Positions 11,028 to 18,741 of a DNA stretch of 64,000 nt are shown piece by piece. Position 1 is the stretch's first letter. Each line of letters begins with the position of its first letter. Made by a program: the position numbers and the translations under genes. Source of the stretch: Aquimarina sp. TRL1 (GTDB taxonomy: Bacteria; Bacteroidota; Bacteroidia; Flavobacteriales; Flavobacteriaceae); assembly GCF_013365535.1 (NCBI RefSeq), contig NZ_CP053590.1, positions 672,501 through 736,500 on the forward strand, in the 5' to 3' direction. Under the pieces are notes generated by a model. It made no database searches and was not told where the DNA came from. It saw only the letters and a program-made list of their open reading frames with translations.

Positions 11028-12401
11028 TTAATTTTTTATAATCAAGTCCTCATAATGCTTTAACTCTGTTCGGGACACTTCGCCTGTGGCAATATTTATT
11101 TTTGTAAAATCATACCCTGGAGTGGTTGTTCCATAGGATTGCAACCCTATCAATTCATGAGTCGCCTTTGCATAAACCATTTTGCCAAAATAATCTGCTC
11201 CCAGCGTAGCAATTGTAGTGATCTCACTACCATCTTCCGGATTCAGCTCTACAATCTTATCGTATGCCACGTACGCATAGAGTTTTCCTTCAGTTGTCAT
11301 CACTAAATCCTCATAATGTTTTAGTACGATTCGGGACACTTCTCCTGTGGCAATATTTATTTTTGTAAGATCATACCCCGGAGTAGTGGTTCCATAGGAC
11401 TGTAATCCTATCAATTCATGGGTCGCCTTTGCATAAACCATTTTGCCAAAATAATCTGCTCCCAGCGTAGCAATTGTACCGATCTCAGTACCATCTTCCG
11501 GATTGAGTTCTACAATCTTATCGTATGCTACATAGGCATAGAGTTTTCCTTCAGCTGTCATCACTAAATCTTCATAGTGTTTTAGTTCTGTTCGGGACAC
11601 TTCGCCTGTCGTTATATGTATTCTTGTAAAATCATAACTCGGAGTGACAGCACCATAAGACTGCAATCCTATCAGTTCATCATTGATCGGGGAATAGTTT
11701 AATTTCCCCAGATAGTCTGCTCCTACAGTAGCAATCGTCTCAATCTCAGTACCATCTTCCGGATTCAGCTCTACGATTTTATCATATGCCACATAGGCAA
11801 AAAGCCGGGTTTCTCCTTTTTGAATTATTTCAATCGCTCCTATTTCTTTAGTCTCTCCATTGTAGGTCAGGGTTACTGTACCACTTTCTGCATTTTCCGG
11901 TACTACTACCTGGATAGTATTTTCTGTTATTTCCTGTAGCGCTCCTATTACACTATCCGTAAAAGTAACCGTGTACTTTTCATCTGTCAAGAACCCGCTT
12001 CCATGAATTGTCAACAGGTCTCCGGTATTTAGTGATGTTTTAGAAAGGTGTGTCACCTTTGGAAATTCTATAATCACAACAGTCCCGACAACCTCCGTAC
12101 GGTTTTTATAGGTTAGTCTTACTTCTCCTGACTGAGCTTCTTTAGGAACTTGTACTTTTAGTACCTCTGATTGGGTTTCTATTAGCTTTCCTGTCTTATT
12201 TTTTGCAAAGGTAACAGTATAGATTTCCTGATCAGAAAAATGTTCTCCACGGATTGTTATTGTATCTTCTGCTGCCACTTTTTGAGCTATAAGACTTAGG
12301 TTCTCCGGGAACTCAGGAGACTGTTCATTGGGGGTAGATTCATCTTCCGAGCAGGATACCATTACACCTAATAACAATAATACTACTAAAATTTTCCTCA
12401 T
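11028..12401 (-). CDS. IPT/TIG lipoprotein with three tandem 87-residue repeats
   Basis: A lipoprotein signal (MRKILVVLLLLGVMVSCSED, Cys 17) is followed by two IPT/TIG immunoglobulin-like domains. The first is about residues 33-112, with ITIRGEHFSDQ; the second is about 113-193, with LTIHGSGFLTDEKYTVTF. Residues 200-457 are three near-identical units starting with AYVAYDKIVELNPEDG. Each contains GADYxGK, IGLQSYG, GEVSR and LKHYEDL. The units look like propeller blades or PQQ-like repeats, as in proteins that summarise 'property versus state'. It should sit on the cell surface or in the periplasm. Its partner is unknown. The protein ends within the third unit, a few residues short of the other two. 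Confidence 0.8.
   Translation of the reverse strand: MRKILVVLLLLGVMVSCSEDESTPNEQSPEFPENLSLIAQKVAAEDTITIRGEHFSDQEIYTVTFAKNKTGKLIETQSEVLKVQVPKEAQSGEVRLTYKNRTEVVGTVVIIEFPKVTHLSKTSLNTGDLLTIHGSGFLTDEKYTVTFTDSVIGALQEITENTIQVVVPENAESGTVTLTYNGETKEIGAIEIIQKGETRLFAYVAYDKIVELNPEDGTEIETIATVGADYLGKLNYSPINDELIGLQSYGAVTPSYDFTRIHITTGEVSRTELKHYEDLVMTAEGKLYAYVAYDKIVELNPEDGTEIGTIATLGADYFGKMVYAKATHELIGLQSYGTTTPGYDLTKINIATGEVSRIVLKHYEDLVMTTEGKLYAYVAYDKIVELNPEDGSEITTIATLGADYFGKMVYAKATHELIGLQSYGTTTPGYDFTKINIATGEVSRTELKHYEDLIIKN
11031..11804 (-). repeat. Three tandem 261-bp coding repeats
   Basis: Units at 11544-11804, 11283-11543 and 11031-11282 encode the repeats of the IPT/TIG lipoprotein. Units two and three are almost identical at the DNA level over long stretches, including the GCTCCCAGCGTAGCAATTGT segment on the plus strand. 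Unit one has diverged more. This suggests a recent duplication or gene conversion between the last two units. Confidence 0.9.
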
Positions 12402-12930
12402 ATTTTTATTTTCTTAAGGTACGATACTAATATTTAGATAGGTGTCATGACCGGATAAAATGTTACCTGAATGATTCATTTTGATTCTTTATTTTCTCTT
12501 ATTGTTAATTGACGGTTTCTCATCTATCATTCTTATAAAAGTCCCAACTACAAACCTGAATTCCCGTATACCACTTCACAAAAAATCAACTCATTACCAA
12601 TAGTATCCCTATAAAAAAACAAAAGAAGATGAAACTAAAAAACAAGTACATACAGCATAAAAAACGATAACGTTTAATATTTTCTTTTTCTTGAAGTAAG
12701 TGACTATTTTTTTAAAATTATAAACAAAAGAACGGGGGAGCTAATCGCATCAAAAAAAAACTGTTTTTACCATTCCGACAAAGGAAAACTCCTATAGAAC
12801 ACAGTCGGTTACTTAAGGAGAATTGTCCGGACGCCTCTTGATTATTGTATAAAAAAGGGATCTACAACAAGTAATCAAGTGCTGTACATTTATTTACTGT
12901 TTTTTTTAAGAGAAAACGCGGCTTTTTGGG
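12402..12930. other. Gene-poor stretch, no feature recognised
   Basis: About 530 AT-rich bases upstream of the repeat lipoprotein hold no open frame with family resemblance and no clear promoter match. It may contain the promoter of the lipoprotein gene (minus strand). Confidence 0.5.
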
Positions 12931-12958
12931 GCAAAAAAAGCCCTAACATACGGGCTTT
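12931..12958 (-). terminator. Rho-independent terminator, minus strand
   Basis: On the minus strand AAAGCCC, an 8-base loop and GGGCTTT are followed directly by a T-run. It lies about 60-90 bases downstream of two overlapping short open frames (13021-13183) and about 350 bases after lipB. It shows that something in this apparent gap is transcribed leftwards. Confidence 0.75.
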
Positions 12959-13024
12959 GCCTGTTAGAGGAAGAATCTCTTTTCTTATTTTCTACAGTGC
13001 AGAAGACAATGCATTCACTACTAT

Positions 13025-13183
13025 TTAGATACATCTACAGGAGAGATCTCGGTATGTACCGTTGTATCTGTCGTGAAAGGATGGTTTGCTATGGAAATCA
13101 AATGTGTATTTATGACTTCTATTAGTATCGCCAAAGGGTGTACGTCTCTGAGCTTGTCTTGAATTTAAAAATTTGTTTCTCAC
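13025..13183 (-). CDS. Possible 52-residue small protein or gene remnant
   Basis: A GTG-started frame is preceded at about seven bases by GGGAGG, and a terminator follows at 12931-12958. The product is polar and aromatic, with segments RRTPFGDTNRSHKYTFDF and FHDRYNGTYRDLSCRC. The next frame is also open over 13021-13164, with a plausible peptide ending HTEISPVDVSK, but it lacks an ATG. One of the two may be a small gene, or the tail of a decayed gene. I recognise neither. Shine-Dalgarno sites are rarely used in this lineage, so the GGGAGG is weak support. Confidence 0.28.
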   Translation of the reverse strand: MRNKFLNSRQAQRRTPFGDTNRSHKYTFDFHSKPSFHDRYNGTYRDLSCRCI

Positions 13184-13311
13184 GAATACCTCCCGGGTTT
13201 GTCCCTAGGTAATTTACTTTATAAAGTATACAGCAAGAGGTATTCCAATCACACTTTTAAACAATTAAATAACAAATTACCAAACAAACAAAACTACACA
13301 TGCCAGACATC

Positions 13312-14013
13312 TCAAGAAACAAGCTCCGCTTCAAAGAGTATTGCAAAGTGTTTTTTTAGTCTATCTTTTACAGCAGTTTCATCTACTTGTTCCTGTCCCA
13401 GTTCTACATGGAGGGAGGTGACTGCCTTCCCTTGTATCCCACAAGGAACAATATGATCAAAATATCCTAAATCTGCATTGACATTCAGGGCAAATCCATG
13501 CATGGTAACCCATCTACTGGCACGAACTCCCATAGCACATATTTTTCGGGCAAAAGGAGTGCCTGCATCCAGCCATACACCAGTTTCTCCTTCGCTTCTT
13601 CCTGCCTGTACTCCATATTCTTCTAGGGTAAGAATTACCGCTTCCTCCAGTAACCTAAGGTACTTATGAATATCTGTAAAAAAATTATCTAAATCCAGAA
13701 TAGGGTACCCTACAATCTGCCCTGGTCCATGATAGGTGATATCCCCTCCTCTGTTGATCTTATAAAAGGTAGCCCCTTTGGCACGTAATTGTTCTTCATT
13801 GATCAACAAATGCTTCATATCTCCACTTTTTCCAAGAGTGTACACATGTGGGTGGGCTACAAAGAGTAAATGATTCGGTGTTTCAAGACCTGCATTTTCT
13901 CTGCGATTTTTTATTTTGATATTCAGAATCTCCTGAAAAAGTTGTTCCTGATATTCCCAGGTCGCTTTATAATCCTTATATCCTAAATCCTGAAGCTTTA
14001 CTTTTTTATTCAT
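13312..14013 (-). CDS. lipB: Octanoyl-[acyl-carrier protein]:protein N-octanoyltransferase (LipB)
   Basis: LipB moves the octanoyl group made on ACP to lipoyl domains of 2-oxoacid dehydrogenases and GcvH, the first step of protein lipoylation in the cytoplasm. The 233-residue product has the RGGDITYHGPGQ motif at residues 88-99, and the catalytic pair K157 (in ARKICAMG) and C191 (in HIVPCGI). The TMHGFALNVN segment lies at 170-179. Length fits the family. It stands between a minus-strand lipoprotein and the small-ORF region, and is separated from the former by a terminator at 14051-14074. Confidence 0.97.
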   Translation of the reverse strand: MNKKVKLQDLGYKDYKATWEYQEQLFQEILNIKIKNRRENAGLETPNHLLFVAHPHVYTLGKSGDMKHLLINEEQLRAKGATFYKINRGGDITYHGPGQIVGYPILDLDNFFTDIHKYLRLLEEAVILTLEEYGVQAGRSEGETGVWLDAGTPFARKICAMGVRASRWVTMHGFALNVNADLGYFDHIVPCGIQGKAVTSLHVELGQEQVDETAVKDRLKKHFAILFEAELVS

Positions 14014-14050
14014 ATACTGTAACTAGAAGTACAAAGGTACGATGATAAAA

Positions 14051-14074
14051 AAAAGCAGCCAATGGACTGCTTTT
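14051..14074 (-). terminator. Rho-independent terminator, minus strand
   Basis: AAAAGCAG and CTGCTTTT form a stem around a short loop. On the minus strand the right arm runs into eight T residues. It closes the transcript of the lipoprotein gene at 14159-14923, just upstream of lipB. Confidence 0.8.
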
Positions 14075-14079
14075 ATATT

Positions 14080-14169
14080 TTATCGTTTTGGGAAATGAAC
14101 ATTACCATCAAAACACTCCCGGTTATTAAAATCCTGAGTATCGAGTAGCTTGTTTTCCTTAATGATCAA
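14080..14169 (-). CDS. Possible 29-residue ORF overlapping the lipoprotein end
   Basis: A frame beginning with TTG overlaps the last codons of the lipoprotein gene. It runs to a TAA six bases before the terminator and would encode a peptide containing LLDTQDFNNRECFDGNVHF. Composition looks protein-like. It could be a small translated ORF or a frameshifted tail. There is no homology that I recognise. Confidence 0.2.
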   Translation of the reverse strand: MIIKENKLLDTQDFNNRECFDGNVHFPKR

Positions 14170-14923
14170 ATTCTATTTTCAGATCCATCACTCTGGGAGT
14201 TGCATCTAATTCCCCGAATGAGCTTTCCAGCTCTACTCCCTTGAAATCTGGTAAAACCCGGGCTTTCTCATTGCTTACTGATTTTATCTTATAAGGAAAC
14301 CTATAAATCTGCTTAAAGGTAATCATCTTAGAAAAAGGGTTAGCCATTACCGAAGAAGTGGTAGTGTCATTTTTCTTTTTTTCCATGGCTTTCTGGTATA
14401 CCTTCTCCGTAATCTTTCTCTCGAATGCCTCAGTCGAAAAACGGGTCTCAAACGAATTGGTAAATGCTGTAATATCCATATCTCTGTTTCCTCCTTGTTC
14501 TTTGGTCGGAATCATTCGATCCAATTCATTAACCCCCATTCCTTTCAGGTTCTTGGAAAAATCCTTTAACTCCCTGATATCTTTAAAATCAAAATCTACT
14601 TTGAAAGTAAACTCCTTGGAAACTGTATCCATTTTTACAGCCACCTGATAATTTTTTAATGTATTGAGTTTCTCCTGTTCTTCTTTACTCAGCGTAGCAA
14701 TACTATCTTTTTTTTCTTCTAAGATATCCGAAAACCGGATAATCGTATCCATTTGTTGTTCAAGCCCCTTGGTTCCCTGCCCCATCTTGAGCATTTCTGA
14801 CATATTCATCCCCAGGCTATAGTTCCCGGTTCCGTCTTCGTTAAAACGAATTTCCTCTGTCAACTGGCATCCGATGCACAGGCAAGCGATAAGCCCTGCT
14901 ATTAGTATGTTAATTTTTCTCAT
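14159..14923 (-). CDS. Exported lipoprotein, function unknown
   Basis: The start is placed at 14923 because a lipoprotein signal begins there (MRKINILIAGLIACLCIGCQ, Cys 19). A longer open frame extends 29 codons upstream without a sensible N terminus. The mature part begins LTEEIRFNEDGTGNYSLGMN, a pattern seen in Bacteroidota lipoproteins that start with an 'eirfneDGSG' strand. The middle is rich in charged helices and the C-terminal part is beta-rich. The predicted location is the envelope. No enzyme motif is visible. Confidence 0.75.
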   Translation of the reverse strand: MRKINILIAGLIACLCIGCQLTEEIRFNEDGTGNYSLGMNMSEMLKMGQGTKGLEQQMDTIIRFSDILEEKKDSIATLSKEEQEKLNTLKNYQVAVKMDTVSKEFTFKVDFDFKDIRELKDFSKNLKGMGVNELDRMIPTKEQGGNRDMDITAFTNSFETRFSTEAFERKITEKVYQKAMEKKKNDTTTSSVMANPFSKMITFKQIYRFPYKIKSVSNEKARVLPDFKGVELESSFGELDATPRVMDLKIEFDH

Positions 14924-15088
14924 GTATTCTAAAAAGGTAATTGATTGTTTATTGCTTAGAAAACAACAGGTGTTTTCTGTATAACAAAGGAACGAAAAAA
15001 AAGCATCCAAAAGATATAAGCCCTCTCAGGAAATCGCTTTCCTTTTCTTTTTAGACAAACTGTATGGAAAATCAGGGCATCAATTCCC

Positions 15089-15247
15089 TTAGTTCTTAGG
15101 ATTATTAAGGATGATCAGAGCAGCTATCACCCCTGGAATCCATCCACAGACAGTAAGAATTAATACAATTAATATCGATCCACACCCCTTATCCAATACG
15201 GCTAATGGGGGAAAAAAAATCGATAATAACACTCTCCAAATACTCAT
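15089..15247 (-). CDS. YqaE/Pmp3 family (UPF0057) membrane protein
   Basis: This 52-residue protein starts MSIWRVLLSIFFPPLAVLDK, followed by a Cys-Gly-Ser turn and a second helix with LTVCGWIPGVIAALIIL. It ends in LNNPKN. The double-helix hairpin with FPPLAV and GWIPGVIHA-like motifs is diagnostic of the small proteolipid Pmp3/YqaE family of the inner membrane. That family is linked to membrane-potential and stress tolerance in other organisms. The gene is short and easily missed. It lies about 165 bases upstream of the lipoprotein gene on the same strand. Confidence 0.93.
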   Translation of the reverse strand: MSIWRVLLSIFFPPLAVLDKGCGSILIVLILTVCGWIPGVIAALIILNNPKN

Positions 15248-15572
15248 AATTTTATAAAAGATAAATTAGTAAATTCCCTTTTGGAAGTATTCCCAAAGGG
15301 TTTTTCTGATCACTTTTTGATCTCAAAGCTGTTACTCACAGACCCTCCTCCCTCAGGAAGGAAAACGACCTTGCTATATACGATAAAATCAAAAGTGATC
15401 CCTACTAATAGGTAGCTTTTATCTCGAATATGTTACATATTAAGGATATAATTTTTACCTTCCCCAATCATTGCTAAATAATTGCTCATAAAATGATACG
15501 CTAAACTCCTCTGATAAGGATAACGAGTAAATTTTATCTGCCATTATTAAACAATACACTAAAAGCTGACAA
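15248..15572. other. Intergenic region with one hairpin
   Basis: The 325 bases between the divergent YqaE and LuxR-type genes hold a stem-loop at 15276-15300 (CCCTTTTGG/CCCAAAGGG with one mismatch) followed by TTTTT on the plus strand. No plus-strand gene precedes it, so it may end a short RNA or be part of a leader. Nothing else is recognised. Confidence 0.4.
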
Positions 15573-16637
15573 ATGAGATTACACCCCAGGTTACTGCTCC
15601 CTTTTTTTGTTTTATGCCATACGGTACTGATGGCGCAATATCAATTTTCGGGTCGTATTGATACGACCGAATGGTCTGGAGATGTATACCTGTCTCTGGT
15701 AGAAGATTACCGCAAGCTACACGGTATTTATCCGGAACAAATTATCAAAAAGGTGATCCCGGACAGTACTGGTTTTTTTACTTTTGAAGACAACAACCTT
15801 CCCGAAAACAATCACATTTATAAAATTCATGTAGGAAATTGCTCTCCTAATGAGCAACAATCGCACCTGAGAGGGGTATGTGCACATCAAAAAGAAATTG
15901 TATTTATCGCCAAAAATACAGACACACTTACCTTTCCTTTTTCTTTTGACCGGGAAATGTTTTGCAAAGTCGTCTCCAATAATTTTAAAAGCAGCACCTT
16001 TATTCAGGCAGATTCTCTATTAAATGAAATGCGTTATGCTTTTGGCAATTCCTCCAGTCCTGCGAATTATAAAATCAATGCCAAAAAATGGTTCAAAAAA
16101 TTACAGCAATTCGGAATCGCCCAAAAAGAACCTCTTACAGAACTCTATCTCTATGCTTATTTATCTGATAAGTCCAATCGTCTCTACTCGTACTATCTCA
16201 AAGACCTAAAACAAAACGCTTATTACACCGAATTAAAAGAACGTTTACTACAACACTATCCACAAACAAACTACTCAGTACAATATGATACCGAGATCAC
16301 CTCTGATTTCTATCGGGGAACTCCCCTGACAACGCCCGAAACTTTCAATCGATGGACCTGGATCCTGTTATCGGGATTACTACTATCTCTGGCAGGAAAT
16401 GCATACTTATTGTATCAATTCCAACAGCGTAAGAAAACGTCGCTTCCCAATATCCAGCAACTGACAAAACAGGAACAAAAAATCCTGCAACTGATTCGCG
16501 AAGATAAGACCAATAAAGAAATTGCCGCCAGCTTGTTCTTAAGCCTCAGTACTATTAAAACACATATCAACAGTTTATACAAGAAGCTAAAAGTATCTTC
16601 CAGAGAAGAAGTTAAATCCCTGAAAATAAAAGAGTAA
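15573..16637 (+). CDS. Membrane-tethered LuxR-type regulator with periplasmic domain
   Basis: The 354-residue protein starts with a signal peptide (LLPFFVLCHTVLMAQ), then about 235 residues predicted to lie outside the inner membrane. A single transmembrane segment (WTWILLSGLLLSLAGNAYLL) sits near 264-283. The cytoplasmic LuxR/NarL-type helix-turn-helix lies at about 297-350 (LTKQEQKILQLIREDKTNKE then IAASLFLSLSTIKTHINSLY). The HTH keeps the TNKEIA and STIKTHI positions of the family. This layout means a DNA-binding domain held at the membrane by a periplasmic sensor, a form common in Bacteroidota. The signal is unknown. The exported protein at 16740 follows 102 bases downstream and may be functionally linked. 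Confidence 0.85.
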   Translation: MRLHPRLLLPFFVLCHTVLMAQYQFSGRIDTTEWSGDVYLSLVEDYRKLHGIYPEQIIKKVIPDSTGFFTFEDNNLPENNHIYKIHVGNCSPNEQQSHLRGVCAHQKEIVFIAKNTDTLTFPFSFDREMFCKVVSNNFKSSTFIQADSLLNEMRYAFGNSSSPANYKINAKKWFKKLQQFGIAQKEPLTELYLYAYLSDKSNRLYSYYLKDLKQNAYYTELKERLLQHYPQTNYSVQYDTEITSDFYRGTPLTTPETFNRWTWILLSGLLLSLAGNAYLLYQFQQRKKTSLPNIQQLTKQEQKILQLIREDKTNKEIAASLFLSLSTIKTHINSLYKKLKVSSREEVKSLKIKE

Positions 16638-16739
16638 CTATAATTCCAACCCGGGTCTAGTCCTCTTTTCAAACCGGATTTTATTGGGATTATGCATGGA
16701 TGTTTTGATTTTTGATCTCACAATTCAAAACCAAGCTCT

Positions 16740-17903
16740 ATGTGTAGAACTTTTCTATTTATTCTCTTTTTTACCGGTAGTCTATTGACCGCTTATGCGC
16801 AAGTAACTGTTCATATTGCCCCCAGTACCCGACTCCCTAAAGATTCTATTCGCACTCATAAACTGTTACATTCTTTTGAAGCTTTTCTCAGTCTAAAAGA
16901 AAAACCAAACAGAGAAAACAGTTATATATCTCCTTCGCATTTACTGGCTACTTCTGCCTTGCTTGATGAACTAAAGCACATCGAAAAAAGCCGTCGATTC
17001 GAACAGGATGCATTTTACCATTGTTATGTCAATAATATCATTCTTATAGATGCGACTACTTATTTATTGCAGTTTTCTTATGTCGGAACTCATAAAGAGA
17101 CACCCGTATTACGGGCAGTCTTTAGTCTACTGGCAGAAGAACAACCAGATCGGTTTTATTTTTATTCTCCGCTGGTATCTAATACCACTTTATGGAAAAT
17201 CAAAAAACACGAATCATATACCTATCACTACCAAAATGAAGCGGTACTCGAAGAAGCCATGGCATATACCGCACAAGCCAAAGCCTATGATCAGATTCTG
17301 AACAGTGATACGCAAACCCCTACAACGCTGTATTGTGCCAAAAATTTTAATGAGGTACTGCGATTAATGGGAGTCGATTATAAAGCAGACTATAATGGGT
17401 ATCGCTATAACACAGTTACTGCTACCGAAAATGGGCATCATTTGGTTATCGACGGATACCTCGCTGCTACAGATCGGAGTTTTGACCCGCATGACCTATG
17501 GCACAGCCGGGCACGACGCGTATTCCCTGCTGATCGCATTCATAAAGCTGTGGATGAAGGATGTGCCTTCTTATTTGGTGGCAGTTGGGGATATAGTTGG
17601 GAAGAGATTCTACAGAAATTCAAAACTTTTATAGCAATCACTCCGAATCCTGACTGGCTTGCACTCTATAAAGAAGGAAGAGATTTCGGTGATGAAACGA
17701 AAAAACCCTTACGGGTAGATTATATGATCAATGCTTTGCTTGTCCAGAAAATAAAGAAGGAAGAAGGATTCCCCGCCGTAGTGCCATTACTCAATTGCGG
17801 AAAGAAAAAAGAAGCCTATTTCCCTGCATTAAAAAAAGCGACAGGAATCACCCAAAAAAATTTTAACACCCGTATTTCAGCGCTTATCGCGCCTATACAA
17901 TAA
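16740..17903 (+). CDS. Exported protein of unknown function
   Basis: The 387-residue product has a signal peptide (MCRTFLFILFFTGSLLTAYA) and a soluble domain. Visible segments are YISPSHLLATSALLDELKHIE, a conserved-looking FDPHDLWHSRARRVFP block at about residue 252 and GGSWGYSWEEILQKF at about 281. The DLWH and Glu-rich blocks recall peptidase-like folds, but no complete HExxH or catalytic triad is seen. I do not assign an activity. It lies between a membrane-bound LuxR-type regulator and a DUF1573 protein, all on the plus strand. Confidence 0.6.
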   Translation: MCRTFLFILFFTGSLLTAYAQVTVHIAPSTRLPKDSIRTHKLLHSFEAFLSLKEKPNRENSYISPSHLLATSALLDELKHIEKSRRFEQDAFYHCYVNNIILIDATTYLLQFSYVGTHKETPVLRAVFSLLAEEQPDRFYFYSPLVSNTTLWKIKKHESYTYHYQNEAVLEEAMAYTAQAKAYDQILNSDTQTPTTLYCAKNFNEVLRLMGVDYKADYNGYRYNTVTATENGHHLVIDGYLAATDRSFDPHDLWHSRARRVFPADRIHKAVDEGCAFLFGGSWGYSWEEILQKFKTFIAITPNPDWLALYKEGRDFGDETKKPLRVDYMINALLVQKIKKEEGFPAVVPLLNCGKKKEAYFPALKKATGITQKNFNTRISALIAPIQ

Positions 17904-17990
17904 CCCCATATTAGAACAAATAACCGCAGTATCAGCGTCCTTATAAGACCAATGACTGCCCTAATTTTTTAATAACCTAAATAATTGAAC

Positions 17991-18467
17991 ATGATGAAAA
18001 AAGCTATTGTATTTATGAGCGGACTATTTGTATTGTCCTTATTTTCCTGTATTAACAATGCCAGTGCGACAGAAACTCCAGAAGCTCCTGCGCTAACTGC
18101 CAAAGAAGTGACAGTCAGTGCTCCTGTAATGAGTTTTTCTGAAACGAATTATGATTTTGGAACCATCACAGAAGGGGAAATTGTAGAACATACCTTTACA
18201 TTTACCAATACTGGAAATGCTCCATTGGTCATCACGAACGCCAAAGGAAGTTGTGGATGTACCGTTTCTAAATGGTCCAGAGATCCTATTGCTCCGGGAG
18301 CTACAGGGAGTATGTTGGTGGCTTTTAATTCTAACGGAAAGCCCAATCTGCAAAACAAGCAGGTAACCATTACAGCCAATACCAAAAAGGGAAAAGAAAT
18401 CCTGAAAATCAAAGCAATGGTCACTCCAAAAACGGCTACCTCTACCGGTACCCCTATTAGTAAATAA
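17991..18467 (+). CDS. DUF1573 domain lipoprotein
   Basis: The 158-residue protein has a lipoprotein signal ending LFVLSLFSCINN, a short linker and a DUF1573 domain. The domain reads SETNYDFGTITEGEIVEHTF, then FTNTGNAPLVI, GSCGCT and APGATGSMLVAFN. This is an Ig-like fold found in many Bacteroidota exported proteins of unknown role. The start at ATG 17991 is chosen over a TTG two codons upstream. A strong terminator follows at 18497. Confidence 0.93.
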   Translation: MMKKAIVFMSGLFVLSLFSCINNASATETPEAPALTAKEVTVSAPVMSFSETNYDFGTITEGEIVEHTFTFTNTGNAPLVITNAKGSCGCTVSKWSRDPIAPGATGSMLVAFNSNGKPNLQNKQVTITANTKKGKEILKIKAMVTPKTATSTGTPISK

Positions 18468-18496
18468 CCCGCACGAGAAAGCTAAGGTTACTTATG

Positions 18497-18530
18497 AAAC
18501 AAGGAGGCATTTGATGCCTCCTTGTTTTTT
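18497..18530 (+). terminator. Rho-independent terminator
   Basis: A 14-bp stem (AAACAAGGAGGCAT and its complement) with a three-base loop is followed by a T-run, 30 bases after the DUF1573 stop codon. Confidence 0.92.
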
Positions 18531-18713
18531 TGATAAAAATACGGTTTTGGTTCAGGTTTGAGCGAATAGCTACTGTACTGTTTTGTTGAAAAATTCAAGC
18601 AGAGAAGTCCCCAAAAATACCTTCCTAAAAAAGAAGGTGTTCTATATTAATTTAAATCCTCTGATTCCCTAAAAGTTTTTAGGCTGGCTTTTCTTTAAAT
18701 TCTCTAAATAGTA

Positions 18714-18721
18714 TACTTTTG
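18714..18721 (+). promoter_or_regulatory. Likely lysS promoter -7 element (TACTTTTG)
   Basis: An exact TAnnTTTG match lies 20 bases before the lysS ATG, the usual distance for this lineage. The -33 TTG is not clear. Confidence 0.5.
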
Positions 18722-18741
18722 TAGCTTAAAAATGATGCAAT

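Noticed and set aside
13199..13456. An 85-codon plus-strand frame overlapping lipB
   Set aside because: It is antisense to the conserved 3' part of lipB and has no family resemblance.
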